Of a stretch of 64,000 nt of DNA, positions 55,553 through 63,550 are shown in pieces. Within the stretch, counting starts at the first letter, position 1; every line of letters begins with the position of its first letter. Both the position numbers and the translations under genes were made by a program. The stretch comes from Nitrosospira sp. Nsp14 (GTDB lineage Bacteria; Pseudomonadota; Gammaproteobacteria; Burkholderiales; Nitrosomonadaceae), in assembly GCF_900113575.1 (NCBI RefSeq), contig NZ_FOPV01000003.1:124001-188000 (forward strand), in the 5' to 3' direction. Below the pieces are notes generated by a model. That model did no database searches and was not told the DNA's origin. It saw nothing but the letters and a program-made list of their open reading frames with translations.

Positions 55553-56095
55553 ATGAAAGACTGGAACGTGCTAGTGACCGTCGCACCCGGACCGGGGCGA
55601 AAATCCCGCCTCCTGCGCCGCTTGCGCGGCCTCGGCTGGTTTGAGCCGACCGAATTCAAGAACGTGTGTCTCGGCAATGTCGAGGACCGGACCCAGTTCC
55701 TGGAAACGCTTCGGATTGGCCGGGAAAACGACGAGCCGTGGCTGGCTGATCTCGCGCGCGCCATCCCGGTCGAGCAAACCTTTTCATTCATTCCCGAAAG
55801 CCTGACCGAACAAATGAAACAGGCAGCAGCACCGTTCGTAGGCCGCATGACGGACGGCACCTTTCACGTGCGGCTTGAGCGGCGCGGGCTCCCTGGGCAA
55901 GTAATGAGCCAGGAGGTGGAGCGCCAAGTTGGGGAACACCTGCTGGAGCTGGCAGAAACAGCCGGCAAGCGTCTGCACGTCTCATTCGCGAATCCGGACT
56001 ACATTGTGGCAGCGGAAACGGTAGGAAACCAGTGCGGCATCGCCCTGTTGGGCCGCACCCTGATCGACCACTTCCCATTTGTGCTGCCGCATTGA
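55553..56095 (+). CDS. THUMP-domain protein
   Basis: 180 aa protein with a stand-alone THUMP-like domain. Seen: WNVLVTVAPGPGRKSRLLRR, LGWFEPTEFKNVCLGNVEDR, and the RNA-binding core FVGRMTDGTFHVRLERRGLP followed by VSFANPDYIVAAETVGNQCG. THUMP domains bind the acceptor end of tRNA and normally accompany a methylase, deaminase or thiouridine synthase domain; here none is attached. Comparable proteins are TAN1-like. Divergent from the M28 gene (starts about 200 bases apart). Confidence 0.8.
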   Translation: MKDWNVLVTVAPGPGRKSRLLRRLRGLGWFEPTEFKNVCLGNVEDRTQFLETLRIGRENDEPWLADLARAIPVEQTFSFIPESLTEQMKQAAAPFVGRMTDGTFHVRLERRGLPGQVMSQEVERQVGEHLLELAETAGKRLHVSFANPDYIVAAETVGNQCGIALLGRTLIDHFPFVLPH

Positions 56096-56192
56096 ACGTT
56101 CGGATCCAGGGGTGCTGAAAACTTGTAATGGAGAGGTTCTACAATTCCTGCGGACACTTGAATACATGAGAAACTTGAATACGGGGGTGAGA

Positions 56193-56333
56193 ATGATTCA
56201 GCCAAATGTTACATGGGAAACGCCAGAGGAAGAGCAGGAAGAGGAGGACGAGGACCTGGAGGAGGAGAGGAAAATAACGGAGGAGAAAGAAGAGAAAGAA
56301 GAGGAAGAAGATGAGGACGACGAGGAGGTATAG
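56193..56333 (+). CDS. Very acidic mini-protein
   Basis: 46 aa: MIQPNVTWETPEEEQEEEDE followed by runs of Glu, Asp and Lys and ending DEDDEEV. A GGGGGTGA ribosome site 4 bases before ATG 56193 supports translation; the longer frame from 56079 overlaps the THUMP gene and has no site. It is 97 bases after the THUMP gene, so may be co-transcribed. Compositional bias alone would allow a chance frame (the region is a GAGGAAGA-type purine run), hence the caution. Confidence 0.45.
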   Translation: MIQPNVTWETPEEEQEEEDEDLEEERKITEEKEEKEEEEDEDDEEV

Positions 56334-56361
56334 CGCCGCTGGACGAACGCGTCGCGGTAGT

Positions 56362-56394
56362 GAGTGCGACGGCAGCCAAGCTGCCGTCGCACTC
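56362..56394. terminator. Shared hairpin between convergent genes
   Basis: Perfect 15-bp stem (GAGTGCGACGGCAGC/GCTGCCGTCGCACTC) with a CAA loop. There is only a weak T-run afterwards (GATTTC). It lies between the THUMP/acidic genes (plus) and the PEP-CTERM gene (minus). Confidence 0.75.
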
Positions 56395-56413
56395 GATTTC
56401 CCCGTGACAGGAA

Positions 56414-57811
56414 TTATTTCGCTGACATCTTCCTGCGGCGTGCTACCGCTCCGAGCAAGCCAAGACCTGCCAGCAGCATGGCATAGGTTTCGGGTTCCGG
56501 CACGGCGGAGATCATGATGGTGCTATCCGCCAGGCTATCGGGGTGCTGAATATTTACGTAAGCGACATTGGGATTGAACTTGTCGAAATAAAGGCCCGTG
56601 GGTTCCGCGCCTATGGTGGACATGGATGCCCAGCGCCCCAAAGACTCGGCCACGCCGTCGTTGTTAGTGTCCCGGGCAAACCAGATGTCGGCCATTCCAC
56701 CAGGCTGGTCCTCGACAATGTAAATATTACCGGCCGCGTCGATCGCCAGGTTATCCGGGCTCGTCAGCGTCGTACCGACTGCCGCGCCGGTAGCCTCGTC
56801 TATCGTAGCGCCGCTCGCGGACAGGCTCATCTGATTTGAACCAAGGTTAAACGAATAAATTTCGTTCGTCGTGGTGGTTGTGAAGAATATCATTTGATCG
56901 CCGTTGGCCAGCGTTTTAATTTCCATATCCTCGGGCCGCTGGTAGTCGGTTCCATGCACGGCGTTCGCCGTCAACCGGCCGTCGATGCTTCCGTCCGCGT
57001 TGAGCACGGATACGCCGGCAAGAGCGCCGCCAGTGGCATTGGTAATAGGCGCCCAGGTGATCGCGCCAACCGCATTGGCATTGCTGCCGCCGTTGACCAG
57101 CATGGCAAAGGTCTGCCCGGCCGCGAAGTAGTCGTCACCGTTCGTCGCATTGGGATTGGCGGAAACATATTTGTAGATGCTGCCGCCATTCAGCTCATCG
57201 ATGAAGTAGAGGCTGTTGTCCTTGTCGAAAGCCAAGCCCTCATGCGATACGTGCGGCACGATGGACCGGCTTATAAAATGGGCATCGCTCGTGCCGGTGG
57301 CCGTCACGGGGTTGGTCAATTCGAACAGGCGGCCCTTGGTGCTGCCCGTGCCCCATGATTCTTCCGCAGTCAGGTAACCGCCCCAAGGCGCCCAACGTGA
57401 GGCGTCCCCGGAGACAAAGCCTTGCGTTCCGGGCGCAACGATGGTCCTGGTGGTTCCCGTCATCAAATCGATGCGCTGCACACCAGCCGTCGAGGTTTCG
57501 AAGGGGCTGAAGAGGTAACGGCCGGCGTTGGGGCCGGTCTCATTGGCGGTGATCATATCCCAGCTACCGCTGTTGGCTTCGCCAAGACCGAGCTGAGTGG
57601 TGCGGTCGGCGATCCGAGCCTGCGAGAAACCGGGCGAGGATAACTGGAACGGGGCAGACTCAGGCAATGACCCCGCCGGTACGCTGCTGGCCAGCGGCGT
57701 GAAATTGTCGAAACTTGTGGGCGCGGCCGTGGCTTGCGTGACTTGCGCGGCCCCGCCCATGACCAGGAGTGCCCCTGAAACAAGAATGCTCATTTTTTTC
57801 CGATGAAACAT
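56414..57811 (-). CDS. PhoX-like (DUF839) protein with PEP-CTERM sorting signal
   Basis: 465 aa exported protein. Signal peptide (ILVSGALLVMGGAAQVTQAT). The body has PhoX/DUF839-type beta-propeller strands: SGDASRWAPWGGYLTAEESW, HVSHEGLAFDKDNSLYFIDE, QRPEDMEIKTLANGDQMIFF, SPDNLAIDAAGNIYIVEDQP. The C-terminus is a PEP-CTERM signal: VPEPETYAMLLAGLGLLGAV then ARRRK, used for exosortase processing and release with exopolysaccharide. PhoX proteins are calcium/iron alkaline phosphatases, but catalytic residues have not been checked, so phosphatase activity is only possible. No exosortase gene is in the window. Confidence 0.87.
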   Translation of the reverse strand: MFHRKKMSILVSGALLVMGGAAQVTQATAAPTSFDNFTPLASSVPAGSLPESAPFQLSSPGFSQARIADRTTQLGLGEANSGSWDMITANETGPNAGRYLFSPFETSTAGVQRIDLMTGTTRTIVAPGTQGFVSGDASRWAPWGGYLTAEESWGTGSTKGRLFELTNPVTATGTSDAHFISRSIVPHVSHEGLAFDKDNSLYFIDELNGGSIYKYVSANPNATNGDDYFAAGQTFAMLVNGGSNANAVGAITWAPITNATGGALAGVSVLNADGSIDGRLTANAVHGTDYQRPEDMEIKTLANGDQMIFFTTTTTNEIYSFNLGSNQMSLSASGATIDEATGAAVGTTLTSPDNLAIDAAGNIYIVEDQPGGMADIWFARDTNNDGVAESLGRWASMSTIGAEPTGLYFDKFNPNVAYVNIQHPDSLADSTIMISAVPEPETYAMLLAGLGLLGAVARRRKMSAK

Positions 57812-58385
57812 GATAACTCCCCAATTGAGTTAAGAAATAGTCCTAGTTATGTACCGGCAGCCCCTGCTTCTGGCTGTTTACGCACGTACCGAATGCGGCT
57901 GCGCATATCCGGGGTTCCGAACTCCGTCTCAAGATAGACGGGCGGCCTTATCCTTGCGGCTTGCGGGTACGGGAAAAAATATAACTCGTGGATATGACGA
58001 ACAAGGCCTCGCCCGAAAGCTCTGCCATAGGCCATTTGGGGGTTGGGAGACTGTCGCTGATTGCGAACGGCAACACGGTCGCGTATGCGCACAGGTGTGC
58101 TATGGTGTATTTGAGATTCGACATGATTTCGCACTATGCGGAGGGACGTTGCCGTTGAGGTTGCGGTTGACGTCGAACAGGCAGTCTTCAGCGGATTCAG
58201 CATGTCACTTGATTGTAGTTGCTTGCGGGGATTGTTCAAATTCGAGGAGGAGCATTCATTGCATTGAGATGGCCTGCCCCGCGCACGCTTCCCACATTCA
58301 CAGGCGCATGTCTATCCAACACCAACGTTTTCTCTTTCTGGTGTGGCATGCGATATGAGAGTGAAGATTCCTGGAAGGGCAAATC
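57812..58385. other. Long gap before the (alpha/alpha)-barrel gene
   Basis: 574 bases. Open frames occur on both strands (57849-58358 plus; 58239-57847 minus), overlapping each other, with no recognisable family. I do not call either. Probably holds divergent promoters for the PEP-CTERM gene and the following gene. Confidence 0.45.
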
Positions 58386-59441
58386 ATGAACACGGCCGAG
58401 TTGCTCACGCAACGCCTGGAGCTCGTCTACCGGTGGTACGAGGGCATGGTCAACCCCGATACGGGGATGTTTGAGTATCTCTACCTCCCCCAGGCCGACG
58501 ACTTCGTCCGTGAGCGATCTCCCATTCGCGACATCGCCTCAGTATGGGATGTGGAAATGCTCAGCGGTGTGCTGAACAGGGGTGAACTTCAACCACTGGT
58601 CGAGAAGTCGCTGCGGCACTATGAGGATTACCTGGTGGAACGCGGCGACTTCATGATCCTCGATCCCAGCCGCCTGGAGGAACCTTCCTCCATCGCCCAC
58701 AGCGCCTTCATGATCCTGGCCCTGCTGCACGCCCCGCCGCCCCGCAGGAAGAGACAAATCGCGGCCCTCGCCGACGGCATACTTCGGCAGCAAAGACCAA
58801 ACGGCTCGTACAGGGTGTACTTTCACGACCTGCCGGACCATGGAGAGGAACTGTACGCGGGCGAGGCCCTGCTCGCCCTTCTGGAAACCTACCGGGAGCT
58901 ACAGGATGCGCGTTACCTCCAAAGCGCGGAACGCGGCTTCTCCTATTACGATACGCAGTACTTCCGGCGCGGCCGCGTAGCGGAGGACATGCTTGTCTTC
59001 TTCGCCAACTGGCAGTCCCAGGCCTGCCGCCCACTATTCGAATGCACTCAGAACGACGGGATCAAGCAGGACGTCGCGGACTACGTCTGCCGCATGCACG
59101 ACCAGATAATCAAGCGGGGTTTCTACGAGAACATCGAACGGCAACCCGCGGAGCACGTATCAGTGGAGGTAGCCTGCGCCCTGGAGGGTCTCAACGACGC
59201 CTATGCGTTTACGCACGCCTGGGACGATAAGCGCGCCGAACGCTATCAGCAGTGCATCTGCACCGGCTTGGCGTACTTGCTCAGGCTGCAATGCACTTAT
59301 GACGGAACGGAACGGGAACGCGGCGGTTTCGGCCTGACCTTGGAAAATCGAACGCAGCGGATCGACATCACTGGCCACGCCGCCAATGCCTTCATGAAGA
59401 TCGTAGAGAATGGCATCGATTGCACGTTGCCAGCGCCCTAA
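58386..59441 (+). CDS. Predicted (alpha/alpha) barrel protein, possible sugar-acting
   Basis: 351 aa, no signal peptide. Regularly spaced helical pairs with motifs such as RWYEGMVNPDTGMFEYLYLP, RDIASVWDVEMLSGVLNR, LADGILRQQRPNGSYRVYFH, LYAGEALLALLETYRELQDA and DITGHAANAFMKIVENG. Such repeats with QxxxGSY-type turns resemble six-hairpin glycosidase or terpene-cyclase-like alpha-toroids, often found near polysaccharide genes. Exact family not recognised. GAAGGG precedes the ATG. Next gene: isoaspartyl peptidase (171 bases). Confidence 0.75.
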   Translation: MNTAELLTQRLELVYRWYEGMVNPDTGMFEYLYLPQADDFVRERSPIRDIASVWDVEMLSGVLNRGELQPLVEKSLRHYEDYLVERGDFMILDPSRLEEPSSIAHSAFMILALLHAPPPRRKRQIAALADGILRQQRPNGSYRVYFHDLPDHGEELYAGEALLALLETYRELQDARYLQSAERGFSYYDTQYFRRGRVAEDMLVFFANWQSQACRPLFECTQNDGIKQDVADYVCRMHDQIIKRGFYENIERQPAEHVSVEVACALEGLNDAYAFTHAWDDKRAERYQQCICTGLAYLLRLQCTYDGTERERGGFGLTLENRTQRIDITGHAANAFMKIVENGIDCTLPAP

Positions 59442-59612
59442 ACATTCATAAGCGCGTCAATAATTCTTGTATTTCGCGCGAGGACTTTATTGTTCGGCCG
59501 TTCCAGGCATCCAGTGCTACCATCCCAAAATTCGCGCTCTCTACAACCCTCCCAAATTCCCCTTTTAAACAAACTCCCTCGGTGACTTTCCTGCACCCTC
59601 AGATTTTCAACC

Positions 59613-60599
59613 ATGACAGCACAACCAAACATGACTAAGGCGGAAACCTCGCCCATCCGTCTGGTGATTCACGGTGGCGCCGGAACTCTCACGCGTGCCC
59701 GGCTGAAAAAGGAGCGCGAGCAGGCTTATACGCAGGTACTTGAGCAATCGCTGACGGCTGGACATGCAGTGCTCGCAGCAGGCGGCAGCAGCATCGATGC
59801 CGTGATAGCCGCGATCGTGGTGATGGAAGACTCGCCGTTGTTCAACGCGGGCAAGGGCGCGGTGTTCAGCAATGCCGGCCGTATCGAACTTGATGCATCC
59901 ATCATGGATGGTTCCACGCTCATGGTAGGTTCCGTGGCCGGAGTCACGACAATACGCAACCCCATCCGCGCCGCGCGCGCGGTGATGACGCAAAGCGAAC
60001 ATGTGATGCTGATAGGCCAGGGTGCCGATGCCTTTGCCGCCGAACAGGGTCTGGAGATCGTGGATCCTTCCTATTTTTATACCCAATTCCGCTGGGATCA
60101 GTTGCAAAAAGCCATCGCCCAGGAACGCCTGCTGCGCGACCACGACGCGCTTTCCGACAAGCCCGACGCGGCCGAAAAGATGGATCAAAAACACGGAACG
60201 GTGGGCGCCGTGGCGCTGGATAGGCACGGCAATCTCGCCGCCGGCACCTCGACCGGGGGGATAACGAACAAGCGCTTCGGGCGTGTGGGAGACTCGCCCA
60301 TCATCGGCGCCGGAACCTATGCCGACAATCGTTCGGTTGCGGTATCCGCCACCGGCAGCGGAGAAATGTTCATTCGTACCTGTGCCGCCTTCAACACGGC
60401 GGCACAGGTAAGGTTGCTGCACAGCTCACTTATCGAGGCGGCGGATAATACACTGAAGGACGTTGCCGCCATTGCGGGAGATGGCGGCTTGATCGTCCTG
60501 GATGCAAAAGGCAACTATGCAATGCGTTTCAATACCAGAGGGATGTTCCGCGGCATTGTTGGCAACGATGGCATTGTGCGGGTGGAGATTTTCGAATGA
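59613..60599 (+). CDS. Isoaspartyl peptidase / L-asparaginase (Ntn hydrolase, type III)
   Basis: Plant-type asparaginase (328 aa) that self-cleaves before its nucleophile threonine: DQKHGTVGAVALDRHGNLAA, with T196 as catalytic residue. N-terminal IRLVIHGGAGTLTRARLKKE and GKGAVFSNAGRIELDASIMD belong to the alpha chain; RFGRVGDSPIIGAGTYADNR and SATGSGEMFIRTCAAFNTAA complete the active site. It removes beta-aspartyl linkages from damaged peptides and asparagine. The ribosome site before ATG 59613 is weak. Confidence 0.94.
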   Translation: MTAQPNMTKAETSPIRLVIHGGAGTLTRARLKKEREQAYTQVLEQSLTAGHAVLAAGGSSIDAVIAAIVVMEDSPLFNAGKGAVFSNAGRIELDASIMDGSTLMVGSVAGVTTIRNPIRAARAVMTQSEHVMLIGQGADAFAAEQGLEIVDPSYFYTQFRWDQLQKAIAQERLLRDHDALSDKPDAAEKMDQKHGTVGAVALDRHGNLAAGTSTGGITNKRFGRVGDSPIIGAGTYADNRSVAVSATGSGEMFIRTCAAFNTAAQVRLLHSSLIEAADNTLKDVAAIAGDGGLIVLDAKGNYAMRFNTRGMFRGIVGNDGIVRVEIFE

Positions 60600-60705
60600 G
60601 CTACAACTCGGGATGAATAAGCAGAGTTTAGGCTGGAATTCCTCAAAAATAGCGAAGCACCTTCTACAGCTTTTGTATAGTAAAGCCACAAACTGAAGAT
60701 AGATT

Positions 60706-62094
60706 TTATCGCCACTTTATTCGGACTGGAATGCCACCTTTGGGTCGCAGGGTTACCGCCATTTCAACCTCGGCTTCATCCTTGTTGAGCAACTGTAAAT
60801 CACAGTGCTGAACTATCATGCTTAGCAAAAACTGGGCTTCCATTAATGCAAAATGACTCGCGATACAGCTTCGCTCCCCTATCCCGAAAGGCATAAACGA
60901 AAACCTCCGATTCTGGGGTATTAAAAACCGTTCCGGGTCAAACTGCTCGGGTTGCGGCCAAAAATCGGCGTGATGATGAAGATTGAAGATACTGAATATC
61001 GCGGGTCTGCCGGCCTTTAAAAAATAGCCATCAACCTCGGTATCTTTATTAACTTTACGCAGCAGGATGCCAGCAGGTGGACGGAGGCGCATCGACTCAT
61101 TGAGTATGGCTCTCGTATAAACAAGCTGCTGCAAATCTTCGGCGCGCGGTATTTTTCCTTGCAGCAAGCTATCCAGTTCCTCATGCAGTGTAGCGAGTAC
61201 ATCGGGATGCCGCGCCAATAAATATAAGGTCCAGCTCAATAAATTTGCGGTGGTTTCATGCCCTGCGCTGAAAATGGTGATAACTTCATCACGGATCTGC
61301 CTATCAGTCATCCTTTCACCACTGCTGTCATCGCGTGCTTTTAACAGCACATCCAATAAGTCATTTTGTGCCGATGACGTCTTGCGACGTTGTTCGATGA
61401 TTCCGTAAATGACGTCATCAATTATTCCCAACGCCTGTCTGAATTTTTGATTGGCCGGGGTGGGTACATACAACGGGAGAGTCAACGGACTCACGATGGT
61501 TTTAGCGGCATACCTCAGTAAAGTTTCCAAAGATGGAGCGATACGTTCTATTTTGTCGAGCACGCTGGTGCTGAACATGGTCTGGGTGATGACTTCTAAT
61601 GTAAGCTTCGTCATTTCATTAGACAGATTAACCTGTGCGCCATCACCGAGTTGTCGCCATCGATCCAACATATTATTGCCAGCGGTGACCATTTGCGGCA
61701 GCAGCGTGGTTATGTTGCTTCTCTGAAAAACCCCCTGCATTAACCGCCGTTGTCTTTGCCATAAATCTCCCTGACTTGTTACTAATCCCTGACCTAAAAT
61801 CAACGCCAGACCTGTCGGTTTTTCAGGGTTGTAGATTTTTACAAAAACATCGCTTTGCTTGATCAAGGCTTGTTCAATCAGTTTTGGGTGACTGAATAGA
61901 TAAAATTGGCGGGTAGCCAGTCTGAAGCTGACCAAGTCACCATAATCTCGCTGCCAGTCACAAAGCGCTTGAAACGGATTCGCAATCATCTGACTTAAAT
62001 TGCCCAGCAGAAAATCGCCTTTGACCTGTGGAACTGTTTTGTTATGCGGCATCGCGAATATAGTTAGAAGTTTCAGTGACAGTTCCATTAGCAT
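60706..62094 (-). CDS. Cytochrome P450
   Basis: Haem monooxygenase (462 aa). Seen: TIFSAGHETTANLLSW (I-helix AGxET), ILNESMRLRPPAGILLRKVN (ExxR), FDPERFLIPQNRRFSFMPFG and the Cys-loop FGIGERSCIASHFALMEAQF. Bacterial class with PGP-like N-terminus (VPQVKGDFLLGNLSQMIANP). By eye its DNA is more AT-rich and its codons less GC-ending than most neighbours, which suggests transfer. No ferredoxin or reductase gene adjoins. An ATG at 62052 is a second start choice. Substrate cannot be guessed. Confidence 0.92.
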   Translation of the reverse strand: MLMELSLKLLTIFAMPHNKTVPQVKGDFLLGNLSQMIANPFQALCDWQRDYGDLVSFRLATRQFYLFSHPKLIEQALIKQSDVFVKIYNPEKPTGLALILGQGLVTSQGDLWQRQRRLMQGVFQRSNITTLLPQMVTAGNNMLDRWRQLGDGAQVNLSNEMTKLTLEVITQTMFSTSVLDKIERIAPSLETLLRYAAKTIVSPLTLPLYVPTPANQKFRQALGIIDDVIYGIIEQRRKTSSAQNDLLDVLLKARDDSSGERMTDRQIRDEVITIFSAGHETTANLLSWTLYLLARHPDVLATLHEELDSLLQGKIPRAEDLQQLVYTRAILNESMRLRPPAGILLRKVNKDTEVDGYFLKAGRPAIFSIFNLHHHADFWPQPEQFDPERFLIPQNRRFSFMPFGIGERSCIASHFALMEAQFLLSMIVQHCDLQLLNKDEAEVEMAVTLRPKGGIPVRIKWR

Positions 62095-62599
62095 TCAATT
62101 CAGCGTATGCATCAATCAAACGCAATAAGCCAAGCAAAAGCAAACTCACTGTCGGTTCTTGTCCAGTTCTCGCTATTCTGTTGCCCTCCAGCGGCAAATC
62201 AGTATAGCCGACATTGAAAGGCATCAAGCCTCGGCAGTGCTTGGATACCAAACGATGCAAAGGCGCCAGTGGAAGCGTGTTTTTGAACCGTGATAATGTT
62301 GAAGGAGAGAATGGAGCTTGACACCAATTCTCCTCACGCTCGCCCACACCAGACTCGCGCGTCAAACGAGCGGAGCTCGATTAGTCAAACCTCGCGACGG
62401 TTCTCATCCCAGTTCCCTCAAATTAAAAAGCCACCCGCTGGGGTGGCTTTTTAATTGTGGGGCAGCGTGTGTGTATTGAACAGCTATGATCGTAGGGGGA
62501 TATTCCTCACGCTATTCCCCACCCAACCAGAGCATGGCCTATTTATTTTGGAACGGATCAAAACATAAATACCCGTCGGATTATCCAAGGTTCGTAAAA
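62095..62599. other. Intergenic stretch upstream of P450
   Basis: About 500 bases with no supported gene. A minus frame (62365-62042) gives no recognised family. It contains the terminator at 62421-62456. Confidence 0.45.
62421..62456. terminator. Bidirectional rho-independent terminator
   Basis: AATTAAAAAGCCACCC - GCTG - GGGTGGCTTTTTAATT: perfect 16-bp stem, 4-base loop, A/T runs on both sides. About 145 bases past the stop of the minus-strand exported protein gene. Confidence 0.9.
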
Positions 62600-63067
62600 T
62601 CAAGGTGCACTCGCTGTTGCATAATTGTTTATCTTCTCGATATCACCAACCCTGCCGTATATAAAGGCCGCACAGGTCTGCGGATAGTGTGCTGCAACGG
62701 CCGATTTGGTGGTCGTAATTGTAACCGTGCGCCTTACATCCTGACCTTGAGGAAGCTGACCGAGGTGGCACGTGGCATACCCGTGGTCTTCCTCTCTAGG
62801 ACCGCTTCGCTTACAACTTCCCGGCCCTTGTAGTACCGTCATATCTATGATTTTTACTTCCAGAGGTAGCAGTACGATGACGTGGGTGTCAAAGGAGTCG
62901 TCATCGTTTCGATTATTGATTTCCGTAGTGCAGACGAAGCGGTCATCCGCAACCTCCGCGCGCACGAAAACAATATTCACGTCTGCGGAGTGTACCTGCG
63001 CGTAGGCGACCGTGTAGCCTGAGCACGCAAGACCGAGTAACGAGAGTGATACGAGCCTTTTAATCAT
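62600..63067 (-). CDS. Exported protein, DUF11-like
   Basis: 155 aa. Signal peptide: VSLSLLGLACSGYTVAYAQV. The mature part is beta-rich with IVFVRAEVADDRFVCTTEIN, THVIVLLPLEVKIIDMTVLQ, CHLGQLPQGQDVRRTVTITT, and a final DIEKINNYATASAP; this resembles the DUF11 (conserved repeat) fold (N..N.A...V near the end). Three or four Cys may form disulfides. AAGGGGA precedes the ATG. Role unknown, probably envelope or extracellular. Confidence 0.72.
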   Translation of the reverse strand: MIKRLVSLSLLGLACSGYTVAYAQVHSADVNIVFVRAEVADDRFVCTTEINNRNDDDSFDTHVIVLLPLEVKIIDMTVLQGPGSCKRSGPREEDHGYATCHLGQLPQGQDVRRTVTITTTKSAVAAHYPQTCAAFIYGRVGDIEKINNYATASAP

Positions 63068-63550
63068 GATTTCCCCTTAATGTGCAAAATTACAGAACGA
63101 AAATCGGGTAATCGCATACTTAATTAACTCACAGCACAGGTCGGGGCGAATCAATTTGAAGGCGCGGGAATTGTGCCGATGTGGCCAAAAAGATTTTCAA
63201 GAAGTATCACTGCTAAGCAGCAAGATTTCTTCTTATCCTTTAGGCACACGATAACTGCGCTTAACACAATTTTCTGTGATAAAACTCACTCCAGACAGGG
63301 ATTTCCCTTATGTTTATTGCCATGGACCTAGTCCGTAAAGCTAAGCTAGCCAGCAATGTCGGTTTTCGAACACGAGCAGCTGTAATCCCAGGGGAATAAA
63401 AGTAACGCGTAGCAGAGAACCAGTAACAGGAAGTTACTGTAAGGCGGCAGCTAAACCGAGAGCAGTTTTTTGAAGTTCCTTCTTGAATCGGGGTGGCAAA
63501 CTCGCGGGTATTATTGGTGGGGTTACCTCGGAGAGCTGAAAGGATAGGTA
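63068..63550. other. AT-richer intergenic stretch
   Basis: 483 bases between divergent genes. Only short frames, for example a 29-codon one at about 63310-63399 (MFIAMDLVRKAKLASNVGFR) without a convincing ribosome site. Probably promoters for both flanking genes. Confidence 0.45.

Noticed and set aside
57847-58358. Two opposing open frames (130 and 169 codons)
   Set aside because: They overlap each other, are compositionally odd and match nothing I know; promoter DNA is more likely.
62042-62365. Minus frame of 107 codons upstream of P450
   Set aside because: Overlaps the P450 start, no ribosome site, no family; part of it resembles spacer repeat DNA.
63310-63399. 29-codon frame in the last intergenic stretch
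   Set aside because: No clear ribosome site and no similarity; too short to support.
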